Positions 35,528-44,334 of a stretch of DNA of 64,000 nucleotides are shown in pieces. Position 1 is the first letter of the stretch. Every line of letters starts with the position of its first letter. The notes beneath the pieces are model-generated. The model saw nothing but the letters and a program-made list of their open reading frames with translations. It had not been told where the DNA came from and ran no database searches. The stretch covers positions 1 to 64,000 of the forward strand of contig DAOPJW010000004.1 in the NCBI GenBank assembly GCA_035399865.1, written 5' to 3'. This DNA is from UBA1547 sp035399865. Its GTDB lineage: Bacteria > Patescibacteriota > Saccharimonadia > Saccharimonadales > Saccharimonadaceae. The translations under genes were made by a program, and so were the position numbers.

Positions 35528-36583
35528 ATGAGCGATACGACAAATAAAGATCAATTAATAAACCTAGAAAAAAGTGTAAACGAAATTTTGTCATTTATCG
35601 AACAAGAAAGAGAACGTGAAATAATTACTCGTCGTTTTGGTCTTTTTGATCGTCGTGAAACCCTAGAACAAATAGGTGAGTTATTAGGAATAACTCGTGA
35701 ACGTGTTCGCCAACTTGAAAAAGCTATTCTAAATAAACTAAAAACTGCATCAGAAAACGGACAAATTACCAATATTGGAAATATTGAGAAGATATTTATT
35801 CGAAAATTAACAGAGCTAGGCAGAGTTGCTCGTGTCCAAGATTTAGCTGATAGTATATTGGATACTAAGAGTAATCAACTCGATAAATCTCGTGTTGCAT
35901 TCTTGGCTACATTATCACCAAATCTAACAGTAATTGAGGGTAATGATTACTATCATCACAGTATTGGAATTCGCGAATATGGTGATGAAAAGAAAATTCG
36001 CAATGAAGTTGATAATATCGTAGCTACTATCAAAAAACATGGTGAGCCGATGATTATCGAGGAACTCCACAATAAACTGAATTATGAACATCCTGACCAC
36101 GTCAGAGCATTTGCAAGTGTTTCAAAACTGCTAGCCAATCTAAAAGATAATTGGGGTCTTATTAAATGGCCTACGGTTAACCCAAAAAATATTAGAGATA
36201 AAATTTACGTAATCTTATTAGAAAATGGCAAACCTATGCATTTTTCAGAAATAGCCAAATCAATCAAAAATAGTAGCTTCAAAAGAAAAGACGTTACTAC
36301 TCAAGCGATACACAATGAACTAATCAAAGATTCTCGTTTTGTGTTAATAGGAAGAGGTATTTACGCTCTAAGTAGCTGGGGATTCAACAAAGGCACAGTA
36401 GCCGATATAATTGCCGATGTACTAAAAAAATCTACAGAACCTTTACATCGCGATGAAATCGTGAAGAGGGTACTAAAGAGTAGACAGGTTAAAGAAACCA
36501 CTATACTTTTGAATCTACAAAACAAGTCGCAGTTCAAACGCGTAGCTAAAGCAACCTATGCACTTGAACAAAAAACAAAATAA
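35528..36583 (+). CDS. Sigma-region-4-like regulator with HARE-HTH domains
   Basis: The 351-residue protein starts with a sigma-70 region 4-like helix-turn-helix (about 15-75: REIITRRFGLFDRRETLEQI and TRERVRQLEKAILNKL), which in sigma factors contacts the -35 element. Two winged-helix HARE-HTH/RpoE-delta-like modules follow at about 215-280 and 285-347 (HFSEIAKSIKNSSF and LHRDEIVKRVLKS). Sigma region 2 is missing, so it cannot replace a sigma factor alone. It may act as an RNA polymerase-associated factor or a delta-like modulator. It has its own consensus promoter. The function is inferred. Confidence 0.75.
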   Translation: MSDTTNKDQLINLEKSVNEILSFIEQEREREIITRRFGLFDRRETLEQIGELLGITRERVRQLEKAILNKLKTASENGQITNIGNIEKIFIRKLTELGRVARVQDLADSILDTKSNQLDKSRVAFLATLSPNLTVIEGNDYYHHSIGIREYGDEKKIRNEVDNIVATIKKHGEPMIIEELHNKLNYEHPDHVRAFASVSKLLANLKDNWGLIKWPTVNPKNIRDKIYVILLENGKPMHFSEIAKSIKNSSFKRKDVTTQAIHNELIKDSRFVLIGRGIYALSSWGFNKGTVADIIADVLKKSTEPLHRDEIVKRVLKSRQVKETTILLNLQNKSQFKRVAKATYALEQKTK

Positions 36584-36626
36584 AGTTGCCATTTCTCCTC
36601 TTGAATGAGAGAATAAGAGAGTAATC

Positions 36627-39308
36627 ATGGGCATATTTTCATCTATTATTTCAATCCTGATGCAATGGTATGTATGGGTACCTATTGTATTGATTTTGAT
36701 TTATCTTACATGGCAAAATTACAAACGAATCGAATCAGTAAATAATCTCGAAAGTGATTTATTAGTACTCGAAATACCAAAGGCTAATGATAAGAGTGAG
36801 TTAGCAGCTGAACAATTATTTGCCAGTTTACATGGTATTTTACGTGATCGAAATGAACTCAAGATGAATGGAGGGATTCAAGAACATTTAAGTTTTGAAA
36901 TTGCCTCTATCAACGGTAGAATACGTTTTTATGTTTGGGTCCCAAAATCTTTAAGGAGCTTCGTCGAAGGACAGATTTACTCACAATATCCAAGTGTACA
37001 GATACACGAAGCAGAAGAAGATTATGTGACACATGAATTCAAACATAGCGTAATTTATTCTTCAGAAATAATACTAACCGATAGCGAAATGCTACCGATA
37101 AAAACTTTTACAAATTTCGAGGTAGATCCATTAGCTGGTATTACTGGAGCATTAGCTAAACTTGAGTCTACTGGCGAAGAGGTGTGGATCCAAATCTTAT
37201 GTAGGCCAATAGCTGATGAATGGCATAAAGCTTCAGAATCTTGGATAAAAAGCATAAAAAAGGGTTCAATTATTGGTAGTGGGGCTGGAAGCCTAGTTTG
37301 GTTTGCGGGACTATTAGAGGCCCTTTGGCGTCCTCCTGAAGCAGGAAAAATCGGTGGTGTTAAGGAGCTATCCGATCGCGACAAGACGAGGATATCTGAA
37401 GCTGAAAAAAAAGCGACAAAATTAGGTTATCAAGTAAAAATAAGGTTAGTTTACCTTGGCGAGAGCACAGTAAATGCAAGACTTAGAATGCAAGCAATCG
37501 TTGGAACTTTTAAACAATACAACAGCACTAATCTTAATGGTTTCAAGATGGCAGATGCCAGTTTTAAAAAAGAAGATTTAAATGGTTATCGAAATCGAAA
37601 CTTTGATAATAGCGGATACATATTAAATATTGAAGAACTAGCCAGTGTTTTCCATTTACCGCACACAAATGTTGAAACTCCAAATGTTGTCTGGGCAAGC
37701 AGTAAAAATGCCGAACCACCAGCCAAACTACCGATAATAACAGGCAATACAGCAATAGATGAAAATATCAGTGCTTTCGGTATGACGAACTTTCGAGGCA
37801 TCAACCATCAATTTGGAATGCTCAGAAGCGACCGTTCCCGTCACGTGTATATTATTGGCCAAACAGGAGCTGGTAAGACTGGTACATTAGAATTATTTGC
37901 ATTAAGTGATATTTTTCATAATCAAGGCTATGCAATTATTGATCCACACGGTGACTTCGCCGTAAATAATATGCGTTTCATACCGGGTAGTCGGGTAAAT
38001 GACGTAATCTATTTCAATCCTGCTGATACGGCCTTTCCACTTGGATTTAATCCTCTTGAAGTATTCAATCCTAATCAGAAAACAAATATTAGTTCCGAGG
38101 TTATTGGCGTCCTAAAGCGTATGTTTGGTGAATCTTGGGGCCCCAGACTTGAATATATTCTAAGATATACACTACTTGCTCTTTTGGACCGCCCATCAAC
38201 AACCATGCTTGACATCACCAGAATGTTGACTGACAAAAACTTTCGAAAAGAAACTCTTGATTATTGCCAAGATACGGTAGTATTAAATTTTTGGAAAATT
38301 GAGTTCGCCAGCTGGAACGAAAAGTTTGTCGCTGAAGCAATTTCTCCAGTTTTGAATAAAGTTGGAGCTTTTACAGCTAATCCTATAATTCGAAATATCA
38401 TCGGCCAACCGAAGTCAACATTTAATATTCGAGAAATTATGGACGAAGGAAAAATTTTGATAGTGAATTTATCAAAAGGTCTTATTGGAGAAGATAATGC
38501 CGCAATTCTTGGTGCTTTTTTGGTCACGAAAATACAATTAGCTGCCATGAGCCGTAGCGATATACCAAGGATAGAAGATCGTCGTCCTTTCTATCTTTAT
38601 GTCGACGAATTTCAAAATTTTGCGACTGATTCTTTTGCTACTATATTATCTGAGGCAAGAAAATACGCGTTAAATCTAACAGTAGCCAATCAATATATCA
38701 GTCAAATGAGTGAAAATGTAAGAGATGCCGTATTTGGCAACGTTGGTACTATCATCTCGTTCCGAGTATCAGCAGATGATGCACCTATACTCGCAAAACA
38801 ATTCGAACCCCAATTCGAGGCAAGCGATTTACTACAAATGCATAATCGCAATTTTATTGTAAATATGGTAATAAAAGGGGAGAAAGCACCCGCTTTTAAC
38901 GCGACGACACTCTCATTACCACCAACTCAGTTTGATAATACTCCAAAAATAATAGAGAACACCAGATTATTATATAGTCGAAATAGAGCAGATATCGAGA
39001 AAGAGATAAATGAGGCAATCAAGCCACCCGAGAATCTTCAGAGACCCAAAATTCAAGCGAAGCCTCTTCACTTTCCCCAAACTTCACAACAACAAGAACA
39101 AGAAAATAAAAACGATAAGCCACAACCTAACAAACCATTTAGTAACATTCAAAATAAAATCAATCCGCCGGTCAATGAAGATAAAGAATTAGACGTTAAT
39201 AAGACAAAGAAACGACGACCACGTAATCGTAAACGAAAAAAACCCTCCAATCTACCTGATGAAAATAATCAAAATACAGTTGACGGGGTATTACAAATTA
39301 AGCACTAA
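36627..39308 (+). CDS. VirD4/TraG-like membrane ATPase
   Basis: The 893-residue protein has one N-terminal membrane helix (WYVWVPIVLILIYLTW), a middle region of about 370 residues and a FtsK/HerA-type motor domain. Walker A is GQTGAGKT at about 411-418, followed by DPHGDFA and FNPLEVF. Walker B is FYLYVDEFQNF, and sensor-like ANQYISQMSENVRDAVFGN matches TraM-recognition ATPases. The tail is Gln/Asn/Pro-rich and then basic. Such proteins couple DNA or protein substrates to a type IV secretion channel. No other secretion gene lies in the window, so substrate and channel are unknown. Confidence 0.8.
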   Translation: MGIFSSIISILMQWYVWVPIVLILIYLTWQNYKRIESVNNLESDLLVLEIPKANDKSELAAEQLFASLHGILRDRNELKMNGGIQEHLSFEIASINGRIRFYVWVPKSLRSFVEGQIYSQYPSVQIHEAEEDYVTHEFKHSVIYSSEIILTDSEMLPIKTFTNFEVDPLAGITGALAKLESTGEEVWIQILCRPIADEWHKASESWIKSIKKGSIIGSGAGSLVWFAGLLEALWRPPEAGKIGGVKELSDRDKTRISEAEKKATKLGYQVKIRLVYLGESTVNARLRMQAIVGTFKQYNSTNLNGFKMADASFKKEDLNGYRNRNFDNSGYILNIEELASVFHLPHTNVETPNVVWASSKNAEPPAKLPIITGNTAIDENISAFGMTNFRGINHQFGMLRSDRSRHVYIIGQTGAGKTGTLELFALSDIFHNQGYAIIDPHGDFAVNNMRFIPGSRVNDVIYFNPADTAFPLGFNPLEVFNPNQKTNISSEVIGVLKRMFGESWGPRLEYILRYTLLALLDRPSTTMLDITRMLTDKNFRKETLDYCQDTVVLNFWKIEFASWNEKFVAEAISPVLNKVGAFTANPIIRNIIGQPKSTFNIREIMDEGKILIVNLSKGLIGEDNAAILGAFLVTKIQLAAMSRSDIPRIEDRRPFYLYVDEFQNFATDSFATILSEARKYALNLTVANQYISQMSENVRDAVFGNVGTIISFRVSADDAPILAKQFEPQFEASDLLQMHNRNFIVNMVIKGEKAPAFNATTLSLPPTQFDNTPKIIENTRLLYSRNRADIEKEINEAIKPPENLQRPKIQAKPLHFPQTSQQQEQENKNDKPQPNKPFSNIQNKINPPVNEDKELDVNKTKKRRPRNRKRKKPSNLPDENNQNTVDGVLQIKH

Positions 39309-39972
39309 TCTATTTCAATGGTATATACCTCATAGTGAAAGTATATAGAACATAATTAGAACTTATAAGATACGGTCAATTTATATACAATTTAAAAATC
39401 ATAATTAGTATTTTTTATAAATTTTAAATAATAGTTTTAAGTACAAATATATAAAATAAAAAAACAGTGAATTCACATAATAGTGTAGCGATAAAAAAAT
39501 TAAAATTAAAAACGACAGTAGGTCATAACAAAATTAAATTTATTTTTATACATGAGTAGTAATTAGTATATAGTCTTAACGTCGCACAATATATCTTTTA
39601 CGACTTTAGATATATGTATCATAGTTGATTACAAATATGTCAGTATAACACCTATATCTGAATACTTTTAGCAGTGGGGGTATGTTACTGCTATACAGAC
39701 ACTGATCAGTTATATATATTTTACTATTAATATAAACTACACGGTTTTATACTCATCACTATATATTAGCTACGACTTATTCGTATATTTGACAAATAAT
39801 CTTTTCCACAGTTTTATACTTGTTTAAACCTTAATATTTACTCACCTAGTCTATCTCCTCTATTTGCTTTTTTAGTATTTTTATATAGAAATATATATTT
39901 TCTAAATTACATTATTATTACGTAAATAGAACATATTTAGAACTATGATAGGAGAGCGGAAAGTACCTATTT
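39309..39972. other. Gene-free, very AT-rich gap at the strand switch (possible terminus region)
   Basis: No ORF or RNA gene was recognised. Gene direction converges here. Features seen: an inverted repeat ATATATC/GATATAT near 39588-39616, adjacent to GTCG...CGAC arms; a hairpin TAGCAGT/ACTGCTA (39669-39693) with a G-rich loop; the palindrome ACTGATCAGT (39701-39710); and a DnaA-box-like TTTTCCACA (39802-39810). None alone identifies a dif site. Confidence 0.5.
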
Positions 39973-40911
39973 CTATTTATAAAATGCTTTTCCACTGACA
40001 CGAACATCAATATAACCTGGAATTATATCGTGCATATTTAAATATTTGACAGCATTTACCATATCTTCGACCTGTTCCCCTGCCTCACGATCGATAGAAA
40101 GACGAATCGGATAATTATTATTTTCAATATATAACTCTAGTATTCTAATCGTATTTACAGGTATGACAGCCTTCGATACAGAGTAGCCATTGGAATCCGA
40201 CAAAGACACGACTCTCCCCACAAAACTTAGAAACTTTTTACTGACAGCTATAGTGCCTGGTTGAACAGATATACCACTTTCGTCAATTATCTGTACTTTT
40301 GGAGTGGAATAGTAGTTATTTTCAAATGGAATTCCCTTAGAATCGACGTAATATTGTTTTTCACTCATTTTCCATCCAGCAAGTGGATAACGCATTTTTA
40401 ATGAAAATGTCGTCTTGCCAAAGCCAAAATTGTCTTCTTGGAAAACAGATTCTACTTCAGGTAACTTGTTTGATATATATTCCGACAAACCCGCTTCATC
40501 TAACAAAAACCTAAGACGGCCCATCGGATTTATATGTAGATAATCTTGGATAGCTTTTTCGTATGGCGACAATTCAATCGTTTTCGAAATATTCATGTCT
40601 TTTATAGCTATACGAACACCTGCAGTGAAATTACTTATCAATAACCAGATTGAGACAACAAGTATAAATACAATGATAAATATACTAAAAATTTTGCGTC
40701 GGTGATTGACTAGTTTATGAACATGAGTTCTCGTTGACTCCGAATTGGATTGAATATTGTTTGTTTTGTTTGAATTGTACGTACTAGCACTCGTAAGGGT
40801 TCGATTGCGACGAAAAATATTCGAGTTATCATCAATATGATGAGATTCTCTTATAAATTTATCGTCTCTACGTCTTGGAATATCAGACTTTTTTCTTTTA
40901 AACAAATTCAT
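39973..40911 (-). CDS. ftsQ: FtsQ-like cell-division protein
   Basis: The 312-residue bitopic protein has a long basic cytoplasmic N-terminus (about 75 residues), one membrane helix (KIFSIFIIVFILVVSIWLLI) and an extracytoplasmic part that includes a Tyr-Val-Asp-x-Lys-Gly strand (QYYVDSKGIPF) typical of the FtsQ beta domain. The POTRA region is diverged. It is the last gene of the dcw cluster, as ftsQ often follows murG/ddl. It links early and late divisome proteins, FtsL and the PBP upstream among them. Confidence 0.75.
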   Translation of the reverse strand: MNLFKRKKSDIPRRRDDKFIRESHHIDDNSNIFRRNRTLTSASTYNSNKTNNIQSNSESTRTHVHKLVNHRRKIFSIFIIVFILVVSIWLLISNFTAGVRIAIKDMNISKTIELSPYEKAIQDYLHINPMGRLRFLLDEAGLSEYISNKLPEVESVFQEDNFGFGKTTFSLKMRYPLAGWKMSEKQYYVDSKGIPFENNYYSTPKVQIIDESGISVQPGTIAVSKKFLSFVGRVVSLSDSNGYSVSKAVIPVNTIRILELYIENNNYPIRLSIDREAGEQVEDMVNAVKYLNMHDIIPGYIDVRVSGKAFYK

Positions 40912-40932
40912 AATGCTTAGGTTAATTATAGT

Positions 40933-42087
40933 CTATTTTTTGATGTTTTTTAGAATCAAATCAGCAACATCACGTGCAGCATTCGGTCGAGCAAAGTCGG
41001 ATAATTTATCACCCATTTTTCTCAACAAGGATGGATTTTCAATTATTTTTTTCACTTCTTTTGCTAAAATTTTTGGTCTTTTCTCTAACTCATTTTCATC
41101 AACTACAATAACTGCATCTCTTTTCTGATATACATCTGCATTTTTTAATTGATGACCACCAGAAAGTTTAGCATTCGGAACAAGAACCGTAGCTTTTGCT
41201 AATGTAGCTAATTCTAATATTGTAGTAGCTCCAGCTCTGGAGATAACAACATCAGCTGTGCCTAATAGTGACGCCATATCTTTAAAAATGAAAGGATGAA
41301 GTTGAAAGTTTTCATCATTTGGCGGAGTGATTGCTCGTAATTCATCATACTGCCCTGCTCCTGATACTAATATCAAACTACCTATACGTTGCCATTCGTT
41401 TAATGTAGTAATAATAGCATCGTTTATTCGACTCGCTCCTAGCCCACCTCCAGTAACAACAACTAGTGGTCGATCGGTCCTAATCCCCCATTTTTTTCTA
41501 GCAATATTTTTTTCTTTTTCTGAAAAGCGATGAAATTCTGAAGAGATCGGTATACCTACATAATGAGTTTTGCCACTTGGATAAGGGTAGAATTCAAGAG
41601 GTGCACCGGTAGCTATACATGACGCAAAACGACTTAATATTCGGTTCGTCAATCCTGGATGAGCATCTGAATCATGTATTACTAGAGGGATGTTTAGAAG
41701 ATATGTCGCAATACCTACTGGTAAACATACATAGCCCCCTTTGGCAAATACTATGTCTGGTCGCCATAATAATAATTTAATGATACTTTGAAAAAATCCT
41801 AAAAACACATAGAACCCGTCTATAATATTTTGCAAAACAAGAGATGGCCACAAAAGATGCCCGATTGTGGATATATGATGATAACGTCGTAATTTCCCAG
41901 CAAATATTGTATGTACCGGAATAGTATCATCAAAATTATTCATTATTGATTTAGCTTGTTTAGCAAATTTTTTGTCACACCAAAATCTGATATCAGCCTT
42001 TGGATGAGATTTTTTAATCTCTCTTAAAACTGCCACGACTGGTGTCACGTGACCGCCCGAACCGCCGCCTACTGCCAGAATTCTCAT
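40933..42087 (-). CDS. murG: MurG, lipid II-forming GlcNAc transferase
   Basis: The 384-residue GT28 enzyme opens with MRILAVGGGSGGHVTPVVAV. VVTGGGLGASRIND and VISRAGATTILELATLAKATV with PNAKLSGGHQLKNADVY follow. It adds GlcNAc to lipid I at the inner face of the membrane. AGGAGGTC precedes the ATG. The first 74 bases overlap the 3' end of ftsW in another frame, and the MurG start is fixed by its conserved N-terminal glycine loop, so the overlap is real. Confidence 0.95.
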   Translation of the reverse strand: MRILAVGGGSGGHVTPVVAVLREIKKSHPKADIRFWCDKKFAKQAKSIMNNFDDTIPVHTIFAGKLRRYHHISTIGHLLWPSLVLQNIIDGFYVFLGFFQSIIKLLLWRPDIVFAKGGYVCLPVGIATYLLNIPLVIHDSDAHPGLTNRILSRFASCIATGAPLEFYPYPSGKTHYVGIPISSEFHRFSEKEKNIARKKWGIRTDRPLVVVTGGGLGASRINDAIITTLNEWQRIGSLILVSGAGQYDELRAITPPNDENFQLHPFIFKDMASLLGTADVVISRAGATTILELATLAKATVLVPNAKLSGGHQLKNADVYQKRDAVIVVDENELEKRPKILAKEVKKIIENPSLLRKMGDKLSDFARPNAARDVADLILKNIKK

Positions 42088-43291
42088 AGCTGACCTCCTT
42101 TAATCTTGATGAATGGACCGTATATTGAGACAATTGAAAGACTAATCCAAGAGCTGCAGTAATGAATAACATACTGGTTCCACCAAAACTTAGCAAAGGT
42201 AAAGTGATACCAGTAAGTGGTATTACACCAATCATTGATCCTATATTAAGGATAACATGAGATGCAAACCATCCAAAAACGCCAGCAACCAATAGCTTCA
42301 ATCTAATATCAATTAAATGATCCATGGTTTTTAATAATTCCATTAGTATAGCGACAAACAAGGCCAGTATAGTAATTAGGCCCACAAAACCGAATGTTTC
42401 TCCTATAATCGCAAAAACAGAATCGTTAATTGCCTCTGGTAAATAACCTGTCGCTTGAACACTATTACCAATACCCAACCCAAAAAATCCACCTGCACCA
42501 ATCGCCATTTTGGCATGCTCAATTTGATAACTACTAGTATCAGAAGTTTCGGAAGTATTATCTCCCTGCAAAAATGTAAATACCCTATCGATCCGATGTG
42601 GTTCACTAACGATAAACAAGAGTCCAACTACAAAAACAGATGCCAAAATTAAAGCAATGTTCTTCCAGTTTATATCAGCTATAAACAGCATAGCCATTAC
42701 GATACCAGTAAGTGAAATGCCTGTACCAAGGTCTCTTTGTACCACAACTATAAAAAATAATGCAACGGCCATTATTATCCCCAATGACAATAATGTATCC
42801 TTGGTATCATTAATTTTTCCTTTATTATATTTCATTCCCAAAAAGCCTGCTAAGTACACAAGCATAGAAAATTTTAGTATTTCTGCCGGCTGTAAACTAC
42901 CAAAAAAACCCAGATTAAACCATCTAGTCGCACCTCCAGTCTCTTGAGCAATTGGAAGATTTAATAAACTAGCTAAGGCAAGAATTACACATAGAGCCAA
43001 GGCAAAAACTACTAGTTTACTAGAATATTTGATAATCGAGTTATAGGGAATAACTGCCATAAATCCAAATGCAACTAGTGCTAAAATCAAACTTATCGTT
43101 TGTTTAAAAAAGAAATATGTTTCGCTATACTCACTTCCATAGGCATTATTTAAAACATTAGCACGCTGTGGGCCAATGGAATATATCACTACTAGTCCCA
43201 AAAGCATTAGTAAACCCATATATAGAACAATGAGATAATTCGGCCTATGTCGTCGTACTACTGGTGAATCGGAAAATTTCGACTCATTCAT
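42014..43291 (-). CDS. ftsW: FtsW, SEDS-family glycosyltransferase
   Basis: The 425-residue protein has about ten membrane helices and SEDS signatures: GGATRWFNLGFFGSLQPAE, VVQRDLGTG, SYQIEHAKMAIGAGGFFGLGIGN, ESVFAIIGETFG-like NDSVFAIIGETFGFVG, and SFGGTSML. It polymerises lipid II at the septum with the class B PBP encoded two genes upstream. ATG 43291, five bases after the mraY stop, is preferred to an ATG 24 codons upstream inside mraY. The basic C-terminal tail is encoded over the start of murG. Confidence 0.93.
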   Translation of the reverse strand: MNESKFSDSPVVRRHRPNYLIVLYMGLLMLLGLVVIYSIGPQRANVLNNAYGSEYSETYFFFKQTISLILALVAFGFMAVIPYNSIIKYSSKLVVFALALCVILALASLLNLPIAQETGGATRWFNLGFFGSLQPAEILKFSMLVYLAGFLGMKYNKGKINDTKDTLLSLGIIMAVALFFIVVVQRDLGTGISLTGIVMAMLFIADINWKNIALILASVFVVGLLFIVSEPHRIDRVFTFLQGDNTSETSDTSSYQIEHAKMAIGAGGFFGLGIGNSVQATGYLPEAINDSVFAIIGETFGFVGLITILALFVAILMELLKTMDHLIDIRLKLLVAGVFGWFASHVILNIGSMIGVIPLTGITLPLLSFGGTSMLFITAALGLVFQLSQYTVHSSRLKEVSYENSGSRRRFGRSRDTSRGSFKRD

Positions 43292-43296
43292 AATCA

Positions 43297-44331
43297 CTAA
43301 ATAATTCCTCCAGCTAATGCAAGTAATATCCCCACAAACGAGGCTATTTCCGCAATAACCCAAAATCGCATCGTGACTTTTGTCTCAGGCCAACCACTAG
43401 CCTGAAGATGCTGATGAATCGGTGCAGAAATAAATACCTTTTGATTGAAGAATTTTTTTGAAGTAATTTGAATTAAGCTTGAACCAGCCTCTATAACAAA
43501 AATTACGCCTATTATTGGCAACAAAAATAGTGTGTTTGTTAACATTGCAATTACTCCTAATGAAGTTCCAAAGGCAAAGCTCCCAGTATCACCCATAAAA
43601 AACCTAGCTGGATATATATTAAACCAAAGATATGCCAATAATGCCCCGACAACCGTAAAACAAAAACCAGCCAGTATAATTTGGGTCTGTAATAAGGCGA
43701 TAATTCCAAAAGTACTATAACTTATTGCCAATAAACCACCTGCCAAGCCATCAAGGCCATCACTTATATTCACCGCATTGCTAGTTGCTACCACTACAAA
43801 CGCGAACAATGGTACGATTGCCCAACCTATAAACCAATCACCTATGAAAGGAATATGTATTGATGAGGCACCTAGTTTTGCAAAAAAGAACCAACCTAAT
43901 GTCAGTCCTATCGCTGAAATCATCATAAACTTCATACCAGAACGAAGTCCAGCAACACCATTTCCATCTCCTCTGACATTAATAATGTCATCTAAAAGTC
44001 CAACAATCGCACCTCCAACTAATGCTGCAAGTGGCAGCCAAGTTTGTCCCCTGTCCAAATTAAATATAAAAGTTACGATTGTGATTGCAATAATAAACAC
44101 CGAACCTGCCATTGTTGGAATATTTCGCTTAAACTTTTCCGCATGAAGCTTCGTAAAAATTTCAATCTTTTCTCCAGTCGTCGTTGTCTTACGCTGTTTT
44201 TTCCAAAATTTATATCTATATGCTAAAAATGTGTAAAATGGCGTCATAATTACAGCTAGAGTAAATGCACCGACGCTTAACGAAAATATAATCGCAAGTT
44301 CTTTTGTCAATTCAGTCAATAACAAATCCAT
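43297..44331 (-). CDS. mraY: MraY, lipid I synthase
   Basis: The 344-residue protein has about ten membrane helices and PNPT-family motifs: IPTMAGSVFI, LLDDIINV, NAVNISDGLDGLAGG and FMGDTGSFAFG, then APIHQHLQASGWPETKV. It transfers phospho-MurNAc-pentapeptide to undecaprenyl phosphate. It lies three bases downstream of the PBP gene and five bases upstream of ftsW, within one transcription unit. Confidence 0.95.
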   Translation of the reverse strand: MDLLLTELTKELAIIFSLSVGAFTLAVIMTPFYTFLAYRYKFWKKQRKTTTTGEKIEIFTKLHAEKFKRNIPTMAGSVFIIAITIVTFIFNLDRGQTWLPLAALVGGAIVGLLDDIINVRGDGNGVAGLRSGMKFMMISAIGLTLGWFFFAKLGASSIHIPFIGDWFIGWAIVPLFAFVVVATSNAVNISDGLDGLAGGLLAISYSTFGIIALLQTQIILAGFCFTVVGALLAYLWFNIYPARFFMGDTGSFAFGTSLGVIAMLTNTLFLLPIIGVIFVIEAGSSLIQITSKKFFNQKVFISAPIHQHLQASGWPETKVTMRFWVIAEIASFVGILLALAGGII

Positions 44332-44334
44332 GTT

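Noticed and set aside
39588..39616. Definite dif site
   Set aside because: Spacing of the arms is only loosely XerCD-like and the match to known dif sequences is poor.
39309..39972. Replication origin
   Set aside because: Genes converge rather than diverge, only one DnaA-box-like nonamer is seen, and no dnaA/dnaN genes are near.
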